A stretch of 64,000 nucleotides of DNA from Deltaproteobacteria bacterium. GTDB taxonomy: Bacteria; Myxococcota; JADLHZ01. The position numbers and the translations under genes are program-made. The notes under the pieces were generated by a model. It saw only the letters and a list, made by a program, of their open reading frames with translations. It was not told where the DNA came from and did no database searches. The DNA is taken from positions 58,409 to 122,408 of the forward strand of contig JADLHZ010000118.1 of the NCBI GenBank assembly GCA_020848545.1. Direction: 5' to 3'. Shown one piece after another: positions 26,806 to 35,474 of this stretch (position 1 is its first letter; every line of letters begins with the position of its first letter).

Positions 26806-28751
26806 AAGACGCGCTCGCCGATCTGCGCCTCGCGTTCGTCGGCGCCGGGCAGATCGGCGGCTCGCTGCTCCTGCGCGCGCGGCAGGTGTTCCCGAACGCC
26901 AAGATCGCCGTCTCGGACCCCGCGATCGCACCGCTGCAGAACGCCGCCGTCGCCGACGTCGTGAGCGCTGATTGGGCGGCGATCGTGGGCGACGCGGAGA
27001 TCATCGTCATCGCTGCCCCGCTCGCCGCCGCGATCGAGCTCGCGCCGAAGATCCTCGCGGCGACGAGCGGCGTCGTCCTCGACGTGGGCAGCGTGAAGAC
27101 GCCGCTCCACACCGCCGCCGCTTTTCATCCGCGCTTCGTCGGCGGCCATCCGATGTTCGGGAGCGAGGGTCAGGGCTTTGGCGTCGCCAACGCGGCGCTC
27201 GTCGTCGACGCGCCCTTCGTGCTGACGACGACGCCGGAGACCGCGGCCGCATCGCGCGATCTCGCCGATGCGTTCGTGCGCGGGCTCGGCGCCGTGCCGG
27301 TCCATCGTTCACCTGAAGAGCACGACGCCGAGATCGCGCGCGTCAGTCACTTGCCGCAGCTCGCCGCGTGGGCGCTCGCGCTCGCGGTCGGCAGCGATCC
27401 GCACGTGACGGAGCTCTCGGGCCCGGGCCTGCGCGATACGACGCGTCTCGCGGCGAGCCCGCCGGAGATGTGGGCGCCCTTGTTCGTCGCGAACGCCGTC
27501 AACGTGAGCGATGCGGTCGACGCTCTCATCGCAGCGCTCGCGCGCATCAAGGACGCGATCGACGACGCGCCGCGCTTGCAGAAGGATCTCGCGCTCGCTC
27601 GCACCACCAAGCGATCGTGGCCGCTCGTGCGCGCCGGTCGTTTGGCCGATCGCGTGAACGAGTCGCAGACCGGCGCCATGCTCAGCGAGATCGTGCGCCG
27701 GCGCGCCGCGGGCGAGCACATCGCGCCTTTGCACGTCGGCGAGCCGCGCCTGCCGCTGTCGCCAGCGATCGAAGCGATCGTGCGTGAGGCGCTGGCGGCG
27801 GCGCCGATCGCCTACACCGAGACGAAGGGCACGCTCGAGCTGCGGGCCCAGGTCGCCAAGATCGCTTCGCGCGTCACCGGCGTGGCGCACACCGCCGACG
27901 AAGCGATCGTCACGAGCGGCGCGAAGCAAGCTCTGCACCTGGCGCTCGCGAGCATCCTCGCGCCCGGCGACGAGGTGCTCGTCGCACAGCCGGCGTGGGT
28001 TTCCTTCGCCGAGCTCGTGCGCCTCGCGGGCGGCAGGCCTGTACCGGTCGAGACGCAGCGGGACGCCGGGCTCGATCCCGATGCGTTCGCTGCAGCGCTC
28101 ACGTCGCACACACGCGCCGCGATCTTGAACACCCCGAACAACCCGACCGGCGCCGTGTATTCCGCGGCGGCGCTCGACGCGGTGCTCGCGCTCTTCGCTC
28201 GCTACGACCTCTGGCTGATCTCTGACGAGCTCTACCGCGCCTTCGTGTTCCAGGGCGCGCATGTCTCGCCGCTCTCGCGCTATCCAATTGCGCGCGATCG
28301 CGGAGTCTTCATCGACGGCATCGCCAAGAGCCACGCGATGACCGGGTTGCGCGTCGGCTGGGCGACCGGACCGCGCGGCGTCATCGATCGGATGGTTCGT
28401 CTCGCGAGCCACGAGACGAGCTGCGCGTCGAGCGTGTCTCAGCACACGGCTCTGGCGCTGCTCGAGCGTTTTCCCGACGGCGATTCGGGGCTCGTCGCGG
28501 CGGTGGCTGCGCGGCGCGCGACGGTGCTTGCGTCGGGCCTGAAGAGCGGGCCAATGCAGGGCGCGTTCTACGCCTGGATCGATCTCGGCGGCCGTTCGTC
28601 GCGCGAGGTCGCCGCGGCGCTGCTCTCGGCGGGCGTGGCGACGATGCCCGGCGCGGCGTTCGGTCGCGAAGGCTTCTTGCGCGTGGCGTATGCGGTCGAT
28701 GACACGACGCTGGCGGAGGCGCTCGAGATCGTGCGGGAAGGCACGATTTGA
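26802..28751 (+). CDS. Prephenate dehydrogenase fused to class I aminotransferase
   Basis: A 649-residue bifunctional enzyme. The TyrA part (about 1-285) has the NAD(P)-binding motif FVGAGQIGGSLL at residue 12, GGHPMFGSEGQGFG with the conserved His near 113, and EEHDAEIARVSHLPQLAAWA. The aminotransferase part (about 290-649) has NTPNNPTGAVYS, the PLP-lysine motif IDGIAKSHAMTGLRVGW, and an Arg-containing C-terminal EGFLRVAYAVDD. Together with chorismate mutase just upstream, two coupled genes cover chorismate to tyrosine. The start is TTG 26802, overlapping the mutase stop. Confidence 0.92.
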   Translation: MKDALADLRLAFVGAGQIGGSLLLRARQVFPNAKIAVSDPAIAPLQNAAVADVVSADWAAIVGDAEIIVIAAPLAAAIELAPKILAATSGVVLDVGSVKTPLHTAAAFHPRFVGGHPMFGSEGQGFGVANAALVVDAPFVLTTTPETAAASRDLADAFVRGLGAVPVHRSPEEHDAEIARVSHLPQLAAWALALAVGSDPHVTELSGPGLRDTTRLAASPPEMWAPLFVANAVNVSDAVDALIAALARIKDAIDDAPRLQKDLALARTTKRSWPLVRAGRLADRVNESQTGAMLSEIVRRRAAGEHIAPLHVGEPRLPLSPAIEAIVREALAAAPIAYTETKGTLELRAQVAKIASRVTGVAHTADEAIVTSGAKQALHLALASILAPGDEVLVAQPAWVSFAELVRLAGGRPVPVETQRDAGLDPDAFAAALTSHTRAAILNTPNNPTGAVYSAAALDAVLALFARYDLWLISDELYRAFVFQGAHVSPLSRYPIARDRGVFIDGIAKSHAMTGLRVGWATGPRGVIDRMVRLASHETSCASSVSQHTALALLERFPDGDSGLVAAVAARRATVLASGLKSGPMQGAFYAWIDLGGRSSREVAAALLSAGVATMPGAAFGREGFLRVAYAVDDTTLAEALEIVREGTI

Positions 28752-28791
28752 AGCGCGCCTGACAAGATCGTCGTCGCGCCATAAAGAAGCA

Positions 28792-29025
28792 TTACGGCAG
28801 CGCGAGGCGAACGAGGCGCAACGCTTCCGCCTCGGCGCGCGGATTCTTGCGCTCGGTGCAGACGGTCAACAGCACATGACTCAGCTGCGCCGCATACTCG
28901 GGGTCCTCGCCGCGCGCGCAGCGCAACCCGCGGACGATGACCTCGGCGAGGCCGGCGGGGTCGCCACGTTCGAGCGCGAGACGGTCTTCGGGTCGCAGAG
29001 CGTGGATCTTGTTGGTGTCGAGCAT
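28792..29025 (-). CDS. Small hypothetical protein downstream of fur
   Basis: A 77-residue protein that I do not recognise, helical and Leu/Arg/Ala-rich (ALRPEDRLALERGDPAGLAEV, then YAAQLSHVLLTVCTERKN). It has two or three Cys but no metal motif. ATG 29025 was chosen; an upstream ATG (29181) would run into fur. It lies 122 bases downstream of fur on the same strand and could be co-transcribed with it. Codon use matches its neighbours, but support is modest. Confidence 0.45.
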   Translation of the reverse strand: MLDTNKIHALRPEDRLALERGDPAGLAEVIVRGLRCARGEDPEYAAQLSHVLLTVCTERKNPRAEAEALRLVRLALP

Positions 29026-29147
29026 GCGCCCGTGAAGTGCAACTCCGCGGCCAATGCCGGCGTCAACGATTTCGCTTCGTTTGCGGCAGCTTGTGGGTGT
29101 GACAGCGGCACTCATGGCCAGTGTCACGGTGCGTCTTTGGCGCCTGC

Positions 29148-29690
29148 CTAGCGCTTCTTCTTCGCTTCTTCCTTTTGGCAATCGGCGCAGAGCCCGTAGA
29201 GCTCCATCTTGTGGCCGCTGATCTTGAAGCCGTGCTCGTTCGCCACGCGCTCTTGCATCGCCTCGATCTCTTCGTTCTCGAACTCGACGATCTTGTGGCA
29301 GCGCGTGCAGATCAAGTGATCGTGGTGGTGATCGCTGATCGGCTCGTAGAGCGCCTTGCCGTCGCCGAAGTGGCGTTCGTCGGCGAGGCCCACTTCTTTC
29401 AACAAGCGCAGCGTGCGGTAGACGGTGGCGTAGCCCACGCCCGGGTGTGACGAGCGCACGCGGCGCAACAGGTCGTCGATCGTCACGTGCTCCTTCAGGT
29501 TCAGGAATTCGCGCACGATCGCTTCGCGCTGCGCGGTGTGCTTCACGCCGTTCGTCTCGAAGAAGCGGTTCAGATTGTCGGTCACGCTCGTCACGGTCTG
29601 CCTGCTGTAGCCGGTGAAGGCTCGCGGCGCAATTCGGGCAAAACGCTCCCGGTCCCTTTTCGTCGGTGGAAATTTTGACGGCTTGCCCAC
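29148..29690 (-). CDS. Fur-family metal-dependent transcription regulator
   Basis: A repressor of the Fur/Zur/PerR family, controlling metal or peroxide genes. The winged helix includes HTAQREAIVREFLNLKEHVT and recognition helix GVGYATVYRTLRLLKEVGL (about 84-102). The metal sites are HHHDH at 121-125, the structural zinc pairs CTRC at 128-131 and CADC at 168-171. The reading frame opens at GTG 29690; GTG 29585 would give the usual family length of about 145 residues and may be the real start. It is divergent from the small acidic gene, whose promoter overlaps this start region. Confidence 0.9.
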   Translation of the reverse strand: MGKPSKFPPTKRDRERFARIAPRAFTGYSRQTVTSVTDNLNRFFETNGVKHTAQREAIVREFLNLKEHVTIDDLLRRVRSSHPGVGYATVYRTLRLLKEVGLADERHFGDGKALYEPISDHHHDHLICTRCHKIVEFENEEIEAMQERVANEHGFKISGHKMELYGLCADCQKEEAKKKR

Positions 29691-29703
29691 CTGGGAATAC
29701 TTT
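29675..29703 (+). promoter_or_regulatory. Candidate sigma-70 promoter of the small acidic gene
   Basis: TTGACG and TACTTT are separated by 17 bases, and the small ORF's ATG lies 32 bases after the -10 box. The -35 box matches consensus at five of six positions and the -10 box at three. It overlaps the start of the divergent fur gene, so both could be regulated from the same interval. Confidence 0.4.
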
Positions 29704-29734
29704 CGCCTACATCATCTGACATAGGAGCTACGAC

Positions 29735-29917
29735 ATGTCGACGACGGTGCGAGGCTATCGATCATTCACGGAGCTGCGGCGGGAAATGCGGGGTTCGGCG
29801 AGTTGGACGAACCACATCGACGAGATCGCCGATGCGGTCGGCCGCGTCGAAGACAGGGACGATCACAAACACGCGCTCTTCGATAACTACGAAGATTTCG
29901 ACGAGGACGACGAGTAG
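29735..29917 (+). CDS. Small acidic protein (60 residues)
   Basis: I recognise no family. The protein starts with a basic segment (VRGYRSFTELRREM), continues through a helical HIDEIADAVGRVEDRDD and ends in DNYEDFDEDDE, ten of whose last 13 residues are acidic or aromatic. The dipolar layout fits a small binding protein, such as a nucleic-acid mimic or metal buffer (inference). AGGAG precedes the ATG at ideal spacing, and a promoter-like pair lies upstream. It sits between fur and glpX. Confidence 0.7.
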   Translation: MSTTVRGYRSFTELRREMRGSASWTNHIDEIADAVGRVEDRDDHKHALFDNYEDFDEDDE

Positions 29918-29976
29918 CCTGGACATAGAAATCGCGAGGATCCCATGTTATCGGCCCCGACCTCTGGAGGTGCCAC

Positions 29977-30960
29977 ATGGATCGCAATCTCGCGATGGAA
30001 GTCGTTCGCGTCACCGAAGCCGCTGCCCTCGCCTGCGCCCGCTTGATGGGCCGCGGCGACGCCAACGCCGCAGATCACGCCGCCGTCGAGGCGATGCGCC
30101 ACGCCTTCGACAGCGTCGACATCGATGGCCGCATCGTCATCGGTGAGGGCGAACGTGACGAAGCGCCCATGCTCTTCATCGGCGAGCTCGTCGGCGGCCG
30201 CGAAGCGGCGCAGAAGTGCGACATCGCGGTCGATCCGCTCGAAGGCACCAACCTCTGCGCGACCGGCGCCGCCAACGCGATCAGCGTCGTCGCCGTCGCC
30301 GAGCGCGGCAAGTTCCTCCACGCGCCTGACACTTATATGGAGAAGATCGCGGTCGGCCCGGCCGGCAAGGGCGTCATCTCGCTCGATCGTTCGCCGACCG
30401 AGAATCTGAAGGCGCTCGCGCGGGCCAAAGGCGCCCGCGTCAACGATCTCACCGTCGTCATCTTGGATCGCCCGCGCCACCGCGACCTCATCGACGAGGT
30501 TCGCCGCGCCGGCGCCCGCATCAAGCTCATCACCGACGGCGACGTGTCGGCGGCGATCGCGACCTGCGACGAGCGCACCGGCGTCGACTTGCTCATGGGC
30601 ACCGGCGGCGCACCGGAAGGCGTGCTCGCAGCGGCGGCGTTGCGCTGCGTCGGTGGCGACATCTTCGGGCGTTTGAAATTTCGCAACGACGAGGAGAAAG
30701 AGCGCGCGAAGAAGATGGGCATCAGCGACAAAGATCGCATTTACACGATCGACGACATGGCGACGGGCGACGTGATGTTCGCGGCGACCGGCGTGACGAA
30801 CGGCGATTACTTGAAGGGCGTGCGCTTCCGCCCGGACGGCGCCGACACGCACTCGGTGGTCATGCGCAGCAAGTCCGGCACCGTGCGCTACATCGAGGCC
30901 TTCCACAAATTTGACCTCAAGCCGAATTACGATTCTACCGGCGTCATCGGCAAACGGTAG
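29977..30960 (+). CDS. glpX: Fructose-1,6-bisphosphatase, class II (GlpX)
   Basis: Removes the 1-phosphate of fructose-1,6-bisphosphate in gluconeogenesis. The 327 residues carry the GlpX signatures VTEAAALACARLMGRGD near the N-terminus, the metal-binding GEGERDEAPML (about 55-65), IAVDPLEGTNLCATG near 84, and GTGGAPEGVLAAAALRC near 208. AGGAGG-like GGAGGTG precedes ATG 29977. A SRPBCC-family gene follows after 20 bases on the same strand. Confidence 0.96.
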   Translation: MDRNLAMEVVRVTEAAALACARLMGRGDANAADHAAVEAMRHAFDSVDIDGRIVIGEGERDEAPMLFIGELVGGREAAQKCDIAVDPLEGTNLCATGAANAISVVAVAERGKFLHAPDTYMEKIAVGPAGKGVISLDRSPTENLKALARAKGARVNDLTVVILDRPRHRDLIDEVRRAGARIKLITDGDVSAAIATCDERTGVDLLMGTGGAPEGVLAAAALRCVGGDIFGRLKFRNDEEKERAKKMGISDKDRIYTIDDMATGDVMFAATGVTNGDYLKGVRFRPDGADTHSVVMRSKSGTVRYIEAFHKFDLKPNYDSTGVIGKR

Positions 30961-30980
30961 GCAAACGATAGGAGCGAGCG

Positions 30981-31403
30981 ATGGCAGGCGCGTCGAAGTC
31001 GGTCGAGATCAATGCCCCGATGGAGAAGGTGTTCTCGGTCATCACCGACTACGAGAAGTACCCCGAGTTCCTCGACGAGCAGAGCGGCGCCAAGGTGCTC
31101 TCGCGCAACGGCAACGCCGTCGACTGCGAGTTCAAGCTGAAGGTGATCAAAGAGATCACGTACACGCTCCGCCTCACCGAGACGAAGCCGACGGGCCTCA
31201 CCTGGACGATGCTCAAGGGCGAGATGATGAAGTCGAACGACGGCGGCTGGAAGCTCGAGGACGTCGGCGGCGGCAAGACGAAGGCGACGTACTTCGCCGA
31301 CATCGGCCTCGGCATGCTCGTGCCGAAGTCGATCGCGTCGATGCTCGTCGAGCAGACGCTGCCGAAGACCCTGGATGCGTTCAAGAAGCGCTGCGAGAAG
31401 TAG
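30981..31403 (+). CDS. SRPBCC (START-like/polyketide cyclase) family protein
   Basis: A 140-residue helix-grip protein of the SRPBCC superfamily, related to CoqB/RatA-type lipid-binding proteins. The opening SVEINAPMEKVFSVITDYEKYPEFL and the strand pattern up to KATYFADIGLGMLVPKS are typical. It probably binds a hydrophobic ligand; which one cannot be told. It follows glpX by 20 bases with a Shine-Dalgarno sequence (GGAGCGAG). Its 3' end overlaps the convergent aminotransferase gene by 23 bases. Confidence 0.88.
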   Translation: MAGASKSVEINAPMEKVFSVITDYEKYPEFLDEQSGAKVLSRNGNAVDCEFKLKVIKEITYTLRLTETKPTGLTWTMLKGEMMKSNDGGWKLEDVGGGKTKATYFADIGLGMLVPKSIASMLVEQTLPKTLDAFKKRCEK

Positions 31404-32511
31404 TCAGAAAGGCGGCAAGCCGCTTCGTCGCCTCGACGAAGTCGCCCTCGGCGCCGGCGAAGCTCAGCCGCACGAAGCGCGCGCCGCCCGGGCCGAACGC
31501 GGTGCCCGGCACGACGACGACGTCCTCCGCGGCGAGGAAGCGCTTGCAGAAGTCGAACGCGTCGACGCCTTCCGGAACGATCGGGCACATCGCGTAGAAC
31601 GCGCCTTCGGGTTCGATGTATGGAATTGTGTACATGTCTAGCGCCGCTCGTGCCTGCGCCCATGCGCGCCGGTAGTGCTCGCGGTGCGCTGAGAGAAAGC
31701 GCGGCTCGGCGAACGCTTCGATCGCGAGCTGCTGTGCGAGGGTGCTCGTCGTGGTGACGGTGAGCTGGTGCACAGGCCACATCGCGGCGACGAGCTCCGC
31801 GGGCGCGACGAGGTAGCCCAGGCGATGGCCAGTCATCGCGCACGACTTCGAGAGTCCGGAGACCAAGAGCGTCCGTGCGCTCATTTGGGTGATCGACGGC
31901 GGCGGCGCCGCGCCGAAGTAGAGCTCTTTGTAGATCTCGTCGCTCAGCACGTAGAAGCCGCGCGCGCCTGCTAACGTTGCCAACGCGCGCAGCTCGGCTT
32001 GGTCGTCGCAGCGCCCGAAGGGATTCGACGGCGCGCTGACGACGACGAGGCGCGTGCGATCCGTGACCGCGGCCGCGACGTCGTCCGTGCAGAGCGCGTA
32101 GCTCGGCGCTCGCAGGGGAACGCGCACCGCACGCGCGCCGCACATCGTCGCGAGCCCGGCGTAAGCAGGGTAGGCAGGATCGGCGATGACGACCTCGTCG
32201 CCCATGTCGAGCAAGGTGAAGAACGCGAGGAAGAGTGCCTCTTCGCTGCCGACCGTGACGATCACGTTGTCGCCGGTCGCGCGGCCAGGGAGCGCGTGGT
32301 GTTTGGCGATGCGATCGCGCAGCTCGCGCAGCCCGAGGTTCGGCGCGTAGCCCTTCGCTTCACGCTCGTAACGGGCGAGGCCGCGGACCCAGAGCTCCGG
32401 CTCGATGGGCAGCGTCGGCTCACCGAGCGAGCAATCGATGGAGCTCGGCTGCTTCAGCGCGTGGATCTGCCGAATCAGCGACGGCTTCAGCTCGGAGAGC
32501 GCCGCCCTCAC
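31381..32511 (-). CDS. Class I/II aminotransferase, candidate N-succinyl-DAP aminotransferase
   Basis: A PLP enzyme of 376 residues. Visible motifs are KGYAPNLGLRELRDRIA near residue 53, VSAPSNPFGRCDD near 158, the PLP-lysine motif SGLSKSCAMTGHRLGY near 216, and a C-terminal FVRLSFAGAEGDF. It sits 22 bases downstream of dapD on the same strand. In the succinylase route to meso-diaminopimelate the next step after DapD is a DapC aminotransferase, so that role is a fair guess from context. General aspartate or aromatic aminotransferase activity remains possible. The start is GTG 32511. Confidence 0.85.
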   Translation of the reverse strand: MRAALSELKPSLIRQIHALKQPSSIDCSLGEPTLPIEPELWVRGLARYEREAKGYAPNLGLRELRDRIAKHHALPGRATGDNVIVTVGSEEALFLAFFTLLDMGDEVVIADPAYPAYAGLATMCGARAVRVPLRAPSYALCTDDVAAAVTDRTRLVVVSAPSNPFGRCDDQAELRALATLAGARGFYVLSDEIYKELYFGAAPPPSITQMSARTLLVSGLSKSCAMTGHRLGYLVAPAELVAAMWPVHQLTVTTTSTLAQQLAIEAFAEPRFLSAHREHYRRAWAQARAALDMYTIPYIEPEGAFYAMCPIVPEGVDAFDFCKRFLAAEDVVVVPGTAFGPGGARFVRLSFAGAEGDFVEATKRLAAFLTTSRSAS

Positions 32512-32533
32512 GTCGCGACTCCTCGGGCGCTCA

Positions 32534-33388
32534 TCATGCAGGCCTGAGCGCGGACTCGAGCGCCGTCCGCGCGTCGGTCTTTTCGTCGCGGTACTTCACG
32601 ATGATCGGCGCCGACAGCGCGAGGCCGTGGAGCTCGGCGAAGGCGCCCTTCAGTTGTCGCGCGCCCGGCACGACGACGGCGCCGGCCGGGATCGTCAGCG
32701 GCTCGGTCGCGCTCGCGGTGTAAACGCGCTCGTGCACGAGATCGTAGACCTTGCTGCTCGCCGTCAGGATCACCCCCGAGCCGAGGACGGCGCGCGCGCG
32801 TACCTGCGTGCCTTCGTAGACGCCGCAGTTGCCGCCGATGAGCACGTCGTCTTCGACGACCACCGGCATCGCGCCGGCCGGCTCGAGCACGCCGCCGAGC
32901 TGCGCGCCTGCCGACAAATGCACGCGCTTTCCGACCTGCGCGCACGAGCCGACGAGCGCGTTCGAGTCGACGAGCGATCCGTCGTCCACGTACGCGCCGA
33001 CGTTGATGTAGCTCGGCGGCATGATGACGACGCCGCGCCCCAAGTACGCGCCGTCGCGCACGCTGGCGCCGCCGGGCACCAGGCGCACGCCGTCCTGCAA
33101 GGTGATCTTGCGCGGCAGCATCGTGTCCTTCTCGACGAAGCGCTGGCCGACGAAGGCGCCGTCGTATTCAGTGAGCACGCCGGCGCGGATGCCGACGAGG
33201 ATCCCGCGCTTCACCCACGCGTTCACGCGCCAGGTGCCGTCGCCCTGCTTTTCGGCGGTGCGGACGGTGCCTTCGCGCAGCGCTGTCACCAGCTCGCGAT
33301 AGAGCGCGCGCTCGGCGTCGCCGAGCTCTGCGGCGGGCTTCGAGAAGGCGGCTTCGATGCGGGGCTCTAGGCTCATGGCGTGAGCCAT
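32534..33388 (-). CDS. dapD: Tetrahydrodipicolinate N-succinyltransferase
   Basis: Transfers succinyl from succinyl-CoA to tetrahydrodipicolinate in lysine and diaminopimelate synthesis. The 284-residue protein has the helical N-terminal domain and then the left-handed beta-helix of hexapeptide repeats ([21 protein letters not shown], then [20 protein letters not shown] and [19 protein letters not shown]). The active-site region [14 protein letters not shown] is intact. ATG 33376 is an alternative start. It follows the YopB-like gene by 15 bases and precedes the candidate dapC. Confidence 0.95.
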   Translation of the reverse strand: MAHAMSLEPRIEAAFSKPAAELGDAERALYRELVTALREGTVRTAEKQGDGTWRVNAWVKRGILVGIRAGVLTEYDGAFVGQRFVEKDTMLPRKITLQDGVRLVPGGASVRDGAYLGRGVVIMPPSYINVGAYVDDGSLVDSNALVGSCAQVGKRVHLSAGAQLGGVLEPAGAMPVVVEDDVLIGGNCGVYEGTQVRARAVLGSGVILTASSKVYDLVHERVYTASATEPLTIPAGAVVVPGARQLKGAFAELHGLALSAPIIVKYRDEKTDARTALESALRPA

Positions 33389-33403
33389 CGCACCCGCGTG
33401 GCG

Positions 33404-35401
33404 TCAGTTCAAGATCTGCGTTTCGCTGAGGATCTGCTTGTAGGTCTCGGCGCACTTGTTGAGCGACTCCATCATGCGTTGCTCGGCGTCTTGGCGCTCT
33501 TGGATGTCGTCCTTCAGCTCCTGCTCGTCGACGCGCTTCTCCTCGACCCTGTGCATGAGCTCTTTGATCTCGAGCTCCACTTCGGCAAGGCGCGCGCGCA
33601 AGAGATCGAGCTGTAGGTTGAACTTGGCCGCGTTCATGGTGATGACGCCCGCCGCGATGCCGCTGACGCCGGTGAGCACCATCGACAGCGCGTTGATCAG
33701 GTTCATGATGTTCAAGATCGCCTGCGTCGCGTTGACCGTGGTCTCGACCGCGGCGCCGGCGATCGTGCCCGAGGTCTCTGCAATGGTGGCGCCGATGTTC
33801 GCGGCGTTCGCGGCGCCGAGCGGGAGCATGATGACGAGCATGTAAAGCGAGCAGACGAGCTGCGCGACGATCAACACCCAACCGATTCCGGAGCTGAAGA
33901 GGTCGGCTTGAAACTTCTCGGCGTCCTCGCGGATCTTCGAGGCGGTGCCGGGATCGCCGGCGGCCTCGACGCAGATGGCGACGGTCTCCATCAGCGCCGG
34001 GATCGCCATGACGAAGGCGATGATCGCGACCAAGATCGCGGCGATGACCACGCTCGCCGCGAGCGCCGACGCGACCGCGATCGAGGTGATGCCGAAGACG
34101 GCGGCGATGGTCACGGCGAAGGTCGACGCCGTCACGCCGGCGGCGGTGACCGCGGCCACGGTCGTGCCGGTGACCGCGGCGACGGCGGCCGGGCCGGCCG
34201 ATCCGCACGAGAAGACGGTGACGACGATCGCGATGATGATGACGACGACGAGCGCGATGATCGATCCGGCGAGCGACCACGCGTGCGCGCAGTCCTGGGC
34301 GGCCTTCGCCGCCTTGGCCGCCTCGGATTGGCTGACCTGGATGCCCAAGATCGATCCCTCCTTGGCGATGATCTCGCGGATCAGCGTCTTCTTTTCGTCC
34401 TTCAGCGCCGTCAGCATGTTGCCGAGGTGCTGCATGTCTTTGCCGGCGTCGCCTTTGACCAAGCGCCCGCAGAGGCCGATGAAATATTCGAGGCTCGCTT
34501 CGAGCGCGCCCGGGCCTTTCTCGGCGATGATTTCGCCGAGCTTCTTCGGATCGATCTTGCCGTCGGGCCCGCACACCGAAAACGCGCCGCCGATCCGCGG
34601 GCGCATGCCGATGTCGCTCATCCGCATCGCCACCGCGGTCTCGGCCTTCGCGGCGTCGCCGCCCATCACCGCCGTCATGTTCGCGACGAGCTTCGGCAGC
34701 GAGATGTCCTGGCCGAGGAGGCCCTTGCCCAAGATCGCGTCGGCGGCCACGGTTTGCGCGCTGTCGATGATCTTCGTGGCGCCTTCGCCGAAGCGCTCGA
34801 CGAGCTGCGCGCGAAGCGGGCTCGTCTGGATCGACTGCGCGAAGGCGTCCGGAAAGTGCTCGCTGATCGCCGCGCCGTAGGTGCTCGTGAGGACGCCGTC
34901 CTGCGGGTTCGCTGCGAGGTGATCGCCGCGCGAGCGGATCCAATCGGCGCCTTCGCTGCCGCCGCCGAAGAGGCTCTTCAAGACGTCGGTCACGCCGTTG
35001 ACGAGCCCGTCGGTGTTGCCGTCGATCTCGGCGTGCATGTCGCCGCTGACCCGGCCTTCGCTCTCGGGCAGCGAATAGTCCGAGAACGCGGCGCCGGAGA
35101 CTGGCGCGTCGCTCGTGAGACGTTCACCGCCGCCGCGGACGACTTCGTCGGTGCCGACCGTGACCGTCGGCCTCCTCGTGCCTTCGGCACTCGATGCGGG
35201 CGCCGCCGTGCTCGCTCTCGCAGCGGTGCCGGCTGGGGCGCTCGCTTTGCTGCCGCTCTGGCCACCGACGTCGGTCGGCAGCGGCGCGTCGGCGCCCGGC
35301 TGGATCGCCGGCGAGGCCCCGGGCGGGAGCGGCGCGCTGGCGGCCGGCGCTTGCGGAAGTGCTTGCGGCGGCGGAACGTTTTGACCCACTCGCGTCGTCA
35401 T
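33404..35401 (-). CDS. YopB/IpaB-like pore-type protein (possible type III translocon relative)
   Basis: A 665-residue protein with an unusual layout: a Pro/Ala/Ser-rich, disordered N-terminus (1-110), a helical region (110-370), two long hydrophobic stretches (about 375-470 and 510-590; ALVVVIIIAIVVTVF, ASVVIAAILVAIIAFVMAI and LVIMLPLGAANAANIGATI) and a C-terminal coiled coil (about 600-660; RLAEVELEIKELMHRVEEKR). This order resembles type III secretion translocators (SctE/YopB/IpaB), which insert in host membranes. I see no other secretion genes in the window, so function is inference. It has no signal peptide. It is third in a minus-strand array. Confidence 0.75.
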   Translation of the reverse strand: MTTRVGQNVPPPQALPQAPAASAPLPPGASPAIQPGADAPLPTDVGGQSGSKASAPAGTAARASTAAPASSAEGTRRPTVTVGTDEVVRGGGERLTSDAPVSGAAFSDYSLPESEGRVSGDMHAEIDGNTDGLVNGVTDVLKSLFGGGSEGADWIRSRGDHLAANPQDGVLTSTYGAAISEHFPDAFAQSIQTSPLRAQLVERFGEGATKIIDSAQTVAADAILGKGLLGQDISLPKLVANMTAVMGGDAAKAETAVAMRMSDIGMRPRIGGAFSVCGPDGKIDPKKLGEIIAEKGPGALEASLEYFIGLCGRLVKGDAGKDMQHLGNMLTALKDEKKTLIREIIAKEGSILGIQVSQSEAAKAAKAAQDCAHAWSLAGSIIALVVVIIIAIVVTVFSCGSAGPAAVAAVTGTTVAAVTAAGVTASTFAVTIAAVFGITSIAVASALAASVVIAAILVAIIAFVMAIPALMETVAICVEAAGDPGTASKIREDAEKFQADLFSSGIGWVLIVAQLVCSLYMLVIMLPLGAANAANIGATIAETSGTIAGAAVETTVNATQAILNIMNLINALSMVLTGVSGIAAGVITMNAAKFNLQLDLLRARLAEVELEIKELMHRVEEKRVDEQELKDDIQERQDAEQRMMESLNKCAETYKQILSETQILN

Positions 35402-35474
35402 GCTCGTCGTCTCCCGGCGAACCTACCGCGCTGCGGCCCCGGGCGGCTCCGCCGGACTCCGTCATTTGTCTCGT

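Noticed and set aside
33168..34943. Minus-strand frame overlapping dapD and the pore-type gene
   Set aside because: It is in a different frame of the same strand, extremely Arg-rich, and conflicts with two better-supported genes.
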